From an uncultured Collinsella sp. (lineage in GTDB: Bacteria > Actinomycetota > Coriobacteriia > Coriobacteriales > Coriobacteriaceae), in contig CABVAY010000030.1 in the NCBI GenBank assembly GCA_902496455.1, positions 1-27,677 on the forward strand: DNA of 27,677 bases, written 5' to 3'. The position numbers and the translations under genes were made by a program. This document shows positions 1 through 6,015 of this stretch, in pieces. Every line of letters starts with the position of its first letter. Within the stretch, counting starts at the first letter, position 1. The notes beneath the pieces are model-generated. The model did no database searches and had not been told where the DNA came from. It saw only the letters and a list, made by a program, of their open reading frames with translations.

Positions 1-68
1 CGTCCTCGGACATGCAAGAAGCCCTCGCTGCGCACTTCGTGCGGCGAGGGCTTCTTGCGTCCTGCGGA
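1..68. repeat. Hairpin repeat element, copy 1
   Basis: This copy shares its flanks and loop with the element at 2525-2590. Both start with CGTCCTCGGACATG and end with CGTCCTGCGGA. In between is a long hairpin: arm 14-28 pairs with 44-58, and an inner CGCAC/GTGCG helix closes on a TTC loop. The stem bases differ from copy 2 but change on both arms together, so the fold is conserved and not just the sequence. It may act as a terminator for an upstream gene outside the window. It is cut by the window edge, so any outer arms cannot be seen. Confidence 0.8.
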
Positions 69-416
69 GTGTGCCTAAAAGTAAACTAATGGCGGGCCCT
101 GCGATGTCCGGTCTTCAGTGGATTACTGCTGGGGGAATTAATGGCGCGCTTCGCGCGTTTTGGATGGGGTCTGTCCCGGCGGCGCGTTTGGCGCTTCGCG
201 CCGCGCGCCTTATCGATCGGGATTGAGATGCATGTGGTGCTTCTCGCCTTACGACTGTAGCGGCCGCGGTCCCGTTTGGGGTCGCGGCCGTTTTGTTGTG
301 GGTCAAATATGAACGTTGTGTTAATGAGTCGGTGGACGGTGGTGTTTTTCGGTGAGCGGCGTATCCTTCCAACGGTTTATCTAGTGTGTCAGTTGAAAGG
401 AAGAGGGCGCTCGTCA
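69..416. other. Intergenic leader upstream of larA
   Basis: I see no convincing gene in this stretch. It is GC-rich and holds several small inverted repeats of the GGCGCGCTTCGCGCG kind near 150-215 and a terminator-like hairpin at 261-297. No good sigma-70 promoter could be assigned. The segment after the hairpin (298-398) is more AT-rich and is the likeliest place for the larA promoter. The larA ribosome binding site, GGAAGAGGG, is at 399-407. Confidence 0.5.
261..297 (+). terminator. Terminator-like hairpin upstream of larA
   Basis: CGGCCGCG at 261-268 pairs with CGCGGCCG at 283-290, followed by TTTTGTT. It is either the end of a transcript entering from the left or a leader attenuator for larA. 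The sequence does not decide between these. Confidence 0.6.
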
Positions 417-1694
417 TTGTTTGAATGTGAACTACCGTTTGACCACAAGACGTTGCATCTGGAGCTCGAGGATAAGAATTTCGCGGGTGTGATGGAAGGT
501 CATCAAAACGAGTTTAAGACCACGAAATCGCAGGAAGAGTTGGTAGAGGAGTCGCTTGCCAACCCTTATGGCTCGCCTTCGCTCGAGGAGCTTTGTGCTG
601 GCAAGAAGGATATCGTCATTATTAGCTCCGATCATACGCGTCCCGTTCCCTCGTGTGTGACGATGCCTATTCTGCTGCATCACATCCATTCTGCTGCGCC
701 CGAGGCTCGCCTGCGTATTCTGGTTGCTACGGGTATGCATCGTCCGTCGACGCACGAGGAGCTCGTCAACAAGTACGGCGAGGAGATCGTTGCCAACGAG
801 GAAATCGTTATGCACGTCGCGACCGATGACAGCATGATGAAAAAGATCGGCACCCTGCCTTCTGGCGGCGAGTGCATCATCAACAAGATTGCTGCCGATT
901 GCGATCTGCTGCTTGCCGAGGGCTTTATTGAGCCGCACTTCTTTGCCGGTTTCTCTGGTAGCCGCAAGTCCGTCCTGCCTGGCATCGCCAGCTACAAGAC
1001 CATCATGTACAACCACAACGGTCAGTTTGTGAACGATTCCCATTCGCGTGCCGGCAACCTGTGCCACAACCACGTGAGCGAGGACATGTTTGCCGCTGCC
1101 GAGATGGCTCACCTTGCCTTTGTGCTTAACGTGGTGCTCAACGGCAAGCATGAGGTTATCGGCTCCTTTGCCGGCGACATTCACAAGGCGCACGAGGCCG
1201 GCTGTGAGTTCGTGAAGAGCCTTGCCGGCGTTGAGCCCGTTGAGTGCGAGATTGCCATCACCACTAACGGCGGCTACCCGCTCGACCAGAACATCTATCA
1301 GGCCGTGAAGGGCATGTGCTCTGCCGAGGCTACGCTTCCCGAGGGCGGCGTGATCATCGACGTCGCCGGTTGTGCCGACGGCCACGGTGGCGAGGGCTTC
1401 TATCACAACATCGCCGACAACGATCCGGCGGAGTTTGAGCGTGCCTGCATCGACCGTCCTAAGGACGAGACCCTGCCCGACCAGTGGACGAGCCAGATCT
1501 TTGCCCGCATCTTGGCGCATCACCCTGTGATCATGGTCACCGACCTGTGCGATCACCAGATGATCAAGGATATGCACATGACGCCGGTCAACACTCTCGA
1601 TGAGGCGCTCAAGCTCGCCTTTGAGATGAAGGGTGCCGATGCCAAGGTGGCCGTCATTCCCGATGGCCTTGGCGTTGTCGTCGCTCAGCACTAG
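417..1694 (+). CDS. larA: LarA-type nickel-pincer 2-hydroxyacid racemase
   Basis: Interconverts D- and L-2-hydroxyacids, most likely lactate, using a nickel pincer nucleotide (SCS-Ni) cofactor in the cytoplasm. I place the start at TTG 417, giving 425 residues. It is preceded by GGAAGAGGG at good spacing, and with this start the key residues fall on the numbers known for Lactobacillus plantarum LarA: R75 (DHTRP), H108 (GMHR), H174 and K184 (EPHFFAGFSGSRKS), and H200 (YNHN). K184 is the pincer attachment residue, H200 is a nickel ligand, and H108/H174 are the catalytic pair in the family. A YQAVKG motif follows near 293-298. The open frame extends upstream to 276, but that part looks non-coding. 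Relatives act on malate, phenyllactate, hydroxyglutarate or gluconate, so the substrate is inferred from the adjacent larD-like channel. The cofactor genes larB and larC lie convergently downstream. Confidence 0.93.
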   Translation: MFECELPFDHKTLHLELEDKNFAGVMEGHQNEFKTTKSQEELVEESLANPYGSPSLEELCAGKKDIVIISSDHTRPVPSCVTMPILLHHIHSAAPEARLRILVATGMHRPSTHEELVNKYGEEIVANEEIVMHVATDDSMMKKIGTLPSGGECIINKIAADCDLLLAEGFIEPHFFAGFSGSRKSVLPGIASYKTIMYNHNGQFVNDSHSRAGNLCHNHVSEDMFAAAEMAHLAFVLNVVLNGKHEVIGSFAGDIHKAHEAGCEFVKSLAGVEPVECEIAITTNGGYPLDQNIYQAVKGMCSAEATLPEGGVIIDVAGCADGHGGEGFYHNIADNDPAEFERACIDRPKDETLPDQWTSQIFARILAHHPVIMVTDLCDHQMIKDMHMTPVNTLDEALKLAFEMKGADAKVAVIPDGLGVVVAQH

Positions 1695-1703
1695 TACGCG
1701 GCC

Positions 1704-1718
1704 TAAACGAATCGTTTA
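1704..1718. promoter_or_regulatory. Small palindrome between larA and larD-like gene
   Basis: TAAACGA and TCGTTTA form a perfect 7-bp inverted repeat around a single A, in the 49-bp gap between the two genes. It could be a weak operator or an intercistronic hairpin. There is no U-tract, so it is not a terminator. Confidence 0.3.
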
Positions 1719-1743
1719 TAACCGACAAGAAAGATAAGGTTTT

Positions 1744-2475
1744 ATGCTTACCAAACTCCTCTGCGAATTCGGCGCAACGGCCCTCATGATCATCTTTGGC
1801 GTGGGCGTGCACTGCGATACCGTGCTCAAGGGCACCAAGTATCAGGGCTCCGGCCACATGTTTGCCATCACCACCTGGTCTTTTGGCATCTCGGTCTGCC
1901 TGTTTGTCTTTGGCGGCGCCGTGTGCATGAATCCCGCCATGGTGCTTGCCCAGTGCATCGTAGGTCTGGTGCCGTGGAGCAGCTGCATCCCCTTCATGAT
2001 TGCCGATATGCTCGGCGGCTTTGTGGGTGCCGTAATCGCTTGGCTTATGTATGCCGATGAGTTCAAGGCTTCCGATGGTGTCGTCGATCCCATTGCCCAG
2101 CGCAACATCTTCTCGACCAACCCCACCACCGAGGGAACGAACTATGCCCGTAACTTCTTCTGCGAGGCTATCTGCACCTTCGTGTTCATCAGCGCTATCC
2201 TTGCTGCCGCTAACCGCGCCGGTGAGAACGTTCTGATGCTCGCTATCTGCGTCGGTCTGATTGTTTGGGCTGTTGGCATGGGCATGGGCGGCATCACCGG
2301 CTTCGCCATGAACCAGGCTCGTGATCTTGGTCCTCGCATGGCCTATCAGGTGCTGCCGATCAAGAACAAGGCTGACAACAACTGGAAGTACGGCCTGCTC
2401 GTTCCTGGCATCGCTCCGTTTGTCGGTGCTGCTTTGGCTGCACTGTTTGTGCACGGTTTCTTGGGCATGTTCTAG
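1744..2475 (+). CDS. larD: MIP-family channel, LarD-like lactate/glycerol facilitator
   Basis: A 243-residue membrane channel of the aquaporin/glycerol facilitator family with about six membrane segments. The first half-helix motif is canonical (CMNPAMVLAQ, NPA at 63-65). The second is MNQARDLGPR at 189-198, so the usual NPA has become NQA at 190-192, while the filter arginine R193 and the following D-GP-R are kept. In lactobacilli a MIP channel in the lar operon (LarD) passes lactic acid. The position 49 bp after larA on the same strand suggests the same role and co-transcription. Transport of glycerol or another small hydroxy compound is possible. The start at 1744 has AAGATAAGG just upstream. 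The hairpin repeat at 2525-2590 ends the unit. Confidence 0.85.
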   Translation: MLTKLLCEFGATALMIIFGVGVHCDTVLKGTKYQGSGHMFAITTWSFGISVCLFVFGGAVCMNPAMVLAQCIVGLVPWSSCIPFMIADMLGGFVGAVIAWLMYADEFKASDGVVDPIAQRNIFSTNPTTEGTNYARNFFCEAICTFVFISAILAAANRAGENVLMLAICVGLIVWAVGMGMGGITGFAMNQARDLGPRMAYQVLPIKNKADNNWKYGLLVPGIAPFVGAALAALFVHGFLGMF

Positions 2476-2496
2476 TCCAAGGCTACATAGTTGTCC

Positions 2497-2621
2497 GCTG
2501 GCCGCATGGGGTAACTTCCCAGCGCGTCCTCGGACATGAAAGAACCCCCGCTGCGCACTTCGTGCGGCGGGGGTTCTTTCGTCCTGCGGAATGCGCTGGG
2601 AAGTTACCCCATGCGGCCAGC
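2497..2621. repeat. Long inverted repeat around hairpin element, copy 2
   Basis: Two perfect 29-bp arms, 2497-2525 and 2593-2621, face each other. Inside them (2525-2590) is a second copy of the hairpin repeat found at 1-68, with the same CGTCCTCGGACATG and CGTCCTGCGGA ends. As RNA the whole segment can fold into one very long hairpin. It lies between the convergent larA-larD and larB-larC-tetR units. Confidence 0.9.
2538..2580. terminator. Bidirectional terminator between convergent lar units
   Basis: GAAAGAACCCCCGC at 2538-2551 pairs with GCGGGGGTTCTTTC at 2567-2580, with an inner CGCAC/GTGCG helix. The A-rich left foot and T-rich right foot allow termination in either direction, which fits the converging genes. 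Confidence 0.75.
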
Positions 2622-2777
2622 TGTGGGATCTTAGTCGCCTTGGAACAAGCAACCCGACATATATATCTGAATTTGGATGGGAGGGGCTTGTTGCTGGTAG
2701 GGGCGTTGAAGCGTGAGTGAATCTTTGGGATGCGTGGCGCCCTGGGTTGGGGCGATGCTTTGGGATGAGCTTCTTGC

Positions 2778-3317
2778 TTAGGTGAAGAGGGGCTTTATGG
2801 CTGAGAGGTAGTCTTTGGCTACGTCGGCTTTATCTGCTTGGAAGTTGTGCCAGGCCCACCACTGGACGGTGGCTACGAAGCTTGAGGCTATGTGGTGTAG
2901 TAAGAAACTGCGGTCCATGGTGCCGGCGGGGCCTGCGGGGTCGACGGGGACCGTTTCGGCTGCGCGCAACATGATGGTCTTGCGGAGGCTGTCGGCGAAG
3001 ACGCGTGAGCCGGCGCCGGCTACGAGGGCTCGAACGCCCTGGCGGCGCTCCCAGAGGTTGTTGAGGATATGCTCGACCTGCACGAGTGGGTCGTCGAGCG
3101 GTGTTCCATCATCGTCGAGGGCGTGGGTGCAGATATCGCTCACGAGCTCAGCGAGTAGGTCATCTTTGCTTTTGAAGAGGCCATAGAACGTGGCCCGACC
3201 CACATGGGCGCGAGCGATGATGTCGCCGACGGTGATTTTGCCATAGTCCTCTTCGCGCAGAAGCGCGGAGAACGCCGAGATGATTGCGGCACGGCTTTTG
3301 GCCTTGCGGGCATCCAT
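2778..3317 (-). CDS. TetR/AcrR-family regulator of the lar locus
   Basis: A 179-residue DNA-binding regulator. The N-terminal helix-turn-helix is clear: KITVGDIIARAHVGRATFYG (about 28-47), followed by LFKSKDDLLAELV. The C-terminal part is helical and Trp-rich and is probably the ligand-binding dimer domain. The start at 3317 lies 2 bp after the larC stop at 3320, so translation is probably coupled. The same frame is open further upstream inside larC, but that extension lacks homology features. As the last gene of larB-larC-tetR, it probably acts on the 11-bp inverted repeat at 5054-5087. The inducer is unknown; lactate or another hydroxyacid is a guess. Confidence 0.88.
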   Translation of the reverse strand: MDARKAKSRAAIISAFSALLREEDYGKITVGDIIARAHVGRATFYGLFKSKDDLLAELVSDICTHALDDDGTPLDDPLVQVEHILNNLWERRQGVRALVAGAGSRVFADSLRKTIMLRAAETVPVDPAGPAGTMDRSFLLHHIASSFVATVQWWAWHNFQADKADVAKDYLSAIKPLFT

Positions 3318-3319
3318 GG

Positions 3320-4216
3320 CTATGCGTCCGCGTGAACGAGCAGGCAGCGGAGCGTGCCGGAGCAACCCTCGTAGGGGCGTTTGCCGGTGCCGTAGCCGAC
3401 GGCTTCGATGCGGTAGCGTGAGGGCAGTTGGTCGGACGTGCGCAGCGCGGTGACGATGGCGGCGCCCGTCGGCGTCACGAGCTCGCCGGCGACCGGTGCA
3501 GGCGTGAGGGCGATATTGCCCGCCTGACACAGGTTGACGACAGCGGGGACGGGAATGGGCATGAGACCGTGGGCGCAGTGGATGGTTCCGTGGCCCTCGG
3601 AGAGCGACTCGACCACGATAGCCTCAATACCCAGGTCGTCGAGGCAGATGGCGACAGAGCAGACGTCGACGATGGAGTCGACGGCGCCCACCTCGTGAAA
3701 CAGGACGGTGTCGGGCGTTTTGCCGTGAGCCTTTGCCTCGGCATCAGCGAGTGCGGAAAAAATGGCGAGGGCACGACGCTTGGCACCATTGCTTAGTTGC
3801 GAGCCATCGATGATGGCGGTGACGTCCGCCAAAGAACGGTGGTGATGGTGATGGGCGTGATGATGGTCCTCATGGCCATGACCGTGGCAGTGCTCGTGTT
3901 CGTGCTCGACATGGTCATGATGGTGGTGCTCATGCTCGTGCGTATGCTCGGTAGCTGCTTCGTTGCCGTAGAGCCAGGCCATGTCGTGGTCGTGGTTCTC
4001 GAGCTCCTCTGCAAGCTGGACGTCGAAATCGCAGGCGTCGATGCCATGCTTGTTTACGCGCGCCACGGAGATCGAAAAGCCGTCGACCGGCAGCGTGGCG
4101 AGCTGTTCGCGCAGATGCTCCTCGCTGGCGCCCAGGTCGAGCAAGGCCGCGACGGTCATATCGCCGCTGATGCCCGAGGTGCCGTCGATGATAAGCGTGT
4201 GCTGATGGTTGGACAT
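3320..4216 (-). CDS. larC: LarC-like nickel insertion protein, N-terminal domain only
   Basis: A 298-residue LarC (DUF111) protein of the pincer cofactor pathway, which inserts nickel into the SCS ligand in a CTP-dependent step. The N-terminus is typical (DGTSGISGDMTVAALLDLG, 11-29), followed by a histidine-rich stretch at about 75-126 with some 22 His in 37 residues. Then come LFHEVGAVDSIVD (172-184), a family hallmark, and PTGAAIVTAL (249-258). It ends soon after the EAVGYGTG segment, where full LarC proteins (around 420 residues) continue into the C-terminal LarC2 domain. Nothing resembling LarC2 follows in any frame: tetR starts 2 bp later. The start at 4216 has TTAAGGAGC upstream, 10 bp after larB. 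Either LarC2 is encoded elsewhere or this is a LarC1-only form. Confidence 0.88.
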   Translation of the reverse strand: MSNHQHTLIIDGTSGISGDMTVAALLDLGASEEHLREQLATLPVDGFSISVARVNKHGIDACDFDVQLAEELENHDHDMAWLYGNEAATEHTHEHEHHHHDHVEHEHEHCHGHGHEDHHHAHHHHHRSLADVTAIIDGSQLSNGAKRRALAIFSALADAEAKAHGKTPDTVLFHEVGAVDSIVDVCSVAICLDDLGIEAIVVESLSEGHGTIHCAHGLMPIPVPAVVNLCQAGNIALTPAPVAGELVTPTGAAIVTALRTSDQLPSRYRIEAVGYGTGKRPYEGCSGTLRCLLVHADA

Positions 4217-4226
4217 GGAATGCTCC

Positions 4227-5009
4227 TTAACGGGCGCAGGGTGTACCGGCGCCCAGATGATTGATAAGACTTGCCTGGTAGGCGGCACCAAAGCCGTTGT
4301 CGATATTGACGACCGAAACGCCGCTGGCGCAGGAGTTGAGCATGGCGAGCAGTGCGGCTACGCCACCAAAACTTGCACCGTAGCCCACGCTGGTGGGAAC
4401 GGCAATGACCGGACAGCTCACCAGGCCGCCGATAACGCTCGCCAGCGCGCCCTCCATGCCGGCGATGGCGATGACCACCTGTGCCTGGGCAAGTTCCTCG
4501 GCACGTGCGAGCAGGCGGTGCAGGCCGGCGACACCTACGTCGTAGAGGCGATCGACCTCGTTGCCATAGAACTCGGCCGTCAACGCGGCTTCCTCGGCGA
4601 CGGGCAGGTCGCTCGTGCCGGCGCAGGCGACGACGATGCGTCCGTTGCCGGTAGGGGAGGGCTTGCCGCCTACGAGGGCGAGCTGCGCGTCCGGGACATA
4701 TCCCAGCTCGATGCCGTTGTCGAGGAGCTCCGAGGTGCGGGCTGCCTTTTCGGCGTCCAGGCGCGTGACCAGGATGCGCTCCTGGCCGGCATCGCGCAGC
4801 GCTTCGATAATGGCGGCAATCTGCTCGGCGGTTTTACCGGCACCGTAGACAACCTCGCCGGCTCCCTGGCGAACCCCGCGCGAAAGATCGAGCTGCGCAA
4901 AGCCCAAATCGGCGGTTGGAGCCGTCTGCATGCGCGTGAGGGCGACAGCCGGGGTGACTGCTCCGCCGGCAACATCGCTCAGCAACTGCTCAAGATCTCG
5001 CTTATCCAT
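4227..5009 (-). CDS. larB: LarB, pincer cofactor carboxylase/hydrolase
   Basis: A 260-residue protein that carboxylates the pyridinium ring of nicotinic acid adenine dinucleotide and releases AMP, the first step of the nickel pincer cofactor. Residues 1-120 are the family-specific N-terminal part. Residues 124-250 form a PurE-like fold with GRIVVACAGTSDLPVAEEA, an AIAGMEGALASVIGG loop and PTSVGYG. The substrate-linking cysteine of LarB corresponds to C227 in LNSCASG, before the VVNIDNGFGAA signature. I chose the ATG at 5009, which has AGGGAA just upstream, over an upstream in-frame start. It is the first gene of larB-larC-tetR and has its own promoter and operator upstream. Confidence 0.93.
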   Translation of the reverse strand: MDKRDLEQLLSDVAGGAVTPAVALTRMQTAPTADLGFAQLDLSRGVRQGAGEVVYGAGKTAEQIAAIIEALRDAGQERILVTRLDAEKAARTSELLDNGIELGYVPDAQLALVGGKPSPTGNGRIVVACAGTSDLPVAEEAALTAEFYGNEVDRLYDVGVAGLHRLLARAEELAQAQVVIAIAGMEGALASVIGGLVSCPVIAVPTSVGYGASFGGVAALLAMLNSCASGVSVVNIDNGFGAAYQASLINHLGAGTPCAR

Positions 5010-5053
5010 ATATGTTCCCTTCGACGGCGCAAAGTCTAGCACTCAAAGGGTAT

Positions 5054-5087
5054 GTTTCCGAACACTAAGACAAAATTGTTCGGAAAC
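5054..5087. promoter_or_regulatory. Probable TetR operator upstream of larB
   Basis: GTTTCCGAACA at 5054-5064 and its perfect inverse TGTTCGGAAAC at 5077-5087 are separated by 12 bp. The repeat overlaps the likely -10 box and start point of the larB transcript. That position fits repression by the TetR protein encoded at the end of the same operon. No second copy was found upstream of larA. Confidence 0.75.
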
Positions 5088-5114
5088 TATAGGACAGACT
5101 GATTCAATTGTTAG
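5086..5114 (-). promoter_or_regulatory. Likely promoter of larB-larC-tetR
   Basis: Read on the reverse strand, a weak -35 (CTAACA, 5114-5109) is followed after 17 bp by a -10 (TATAGT, 5091-5086). The -10 touches the first arm of the operator. The -35 match is poor, so the assignment is tentative. Confidence 0.45.
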
Positions 5115-5123
5115 ATGGATCGG

Positions 5124-5759
5124 CTAGTCACGCAGGATGATGTCCATGGCGAGCATCAGGTTGCGCTCATCGATGGCAAACGGGGCGGCTTCGCGCGTCT
5201 TGGGCTTGGCGCAAAACGCGATGCCCGTGCCCGCGGCCTGAATCATGGGGATGTCGTTGGCGCCGTCGCCGATCGCGACGGTGTGGGCCATGTCGACACC
5301 GCACTCAACCGCCCAATCCAGCAGCTGAATGAGCTTGGATTCCTTGGTCACAATGTCTGCCGCCAGCTTACCCGTGAGCTTGCCGTCCACGACTTCCAGA
5401 CGGTTGGCCAGGCAAAAATCGATGCCCGCGGCGGCCACGATCTTGTCGGCGACCTCGTGAAAGCCGCCGCTTACCACGCCGACCTTCCAGCCTTTGCTGT
5501 GCGCCGAGCGCACAAGCTCCAGCGCGCCGGGGGTAAACGTCACGCGCTCAAAGGTGCGCTCGAACACACTCTCGTCCAAGCCGGCAAGCAGCCCCACGCG
5601 CTCCTCGAGCGCCTGCTTAAAGTCCAGCTCGCCGCGCATAGCGCGCTCGGTGATTTGCGCAACTTGCTCGCCCACGCCGGCCTCCTCGCCCAACAGGTCG
5701 ATGACCTCCTGGTTGATGAGCGTGGAGTCGATATCCATAACGATGAGGCGTGCAGTCAT
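5124..5759 (-). CDS. serB: Phosphoserine phosphatase SerB
   Basis: A 211-residue HAD-superfamily phosphatase that hydrolyses O-phospho-L-serine to serine, the last step of serine synthesis. Motif I is MDIDSTLI (8-15), with the nucleophile D9 and the acid/base D11. Motif II is VVSGGFHEV, and motifs III/IV are the Lys of TKESKL and GDGANDIPMI. A helical cap (about 17-75) follows motif I, as in SerB. There is no N-terminal ACT domain, so this is the short form. The start at 5759 has GGAAAGG upstream. It shares its upstream region with aspS, which diverges. Its stop lies just beyond the larB promoter. Another small-molecule HAD phosphatase role cannot be excluded. Confidence 0.9.
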   Translation of the reverse strand: MTARLIVMDIDSTLINQEVIDLLGEEAGVGEQVAQITERAMRGELDFKQALEERVGLLAGLDESVFERTFERVTFTPGALELVRSAHSKGWKVGVVSGGFHEVADKIVAAAGIDFCLANRLEVVDGKLTGKLAADIVTKESKLIQLLDWAVECGVDMAHTVAIGDGANDIPMIQAAGTGIAFCAKPKTREAAPFAIDERNLMLAMDIILRD

Positions 5760-5952
5760 GGCGGGCCTTTCCGAGTGCAGTTGTATTGGGGCACATTGTC
5801 GCACGTGGCGCGCGTTGGCGACGGCCGCGGTGCGTCAATTGTTTCGTCTCCGTCAAGTCTTTGGGCAGGAGCCACTTTTCCGCGGCACATCGACACAGGT
5901 GCGATAAGATAGAACGCCATGTCTGGCTGCGCGGTTTACGCAGGCTGGGCAA

Positions 5953-5994
5953 ATCTGTACGACGCCGCCCGGAACGACACGGGGCGGCACAGAT
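5953..5994 (+). promoter_or_regulatory. Leader hairpin ahead of aspS
   Basis: ATCTGT (5953-5958) and GCCGCCC (5964-5970) pair with GGGCGGC (5982-5988) and ACAGAT (5989-5994), leaving a 5-nt bulge. The hairpin ends 4 nt before the AAAGGAGG ribosome binding site (5999-6006). It could modulate aspS translation; no T-box sequence is present. Confidence 0.5.
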
Positions 5995-6015
5995 CCATAA
6001 AGGAGGATCACTGGT

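Noticed and set aside
276..416. N-terminal extension of LarA from 276
   Set aside because: The TTG at 417 has a good ribosome binding site and puts all five key residues at their known numbers. The upstream part starts inside a terminator-like hairpin.
2778..3530. LarC joined to the next frame by ribosomal frameshift, as in larC1-larC2
   Set aside because: The downstream frame is open across the larC end, but what follows is a complete TetR regulator with its own start at 3317, not LarC2.
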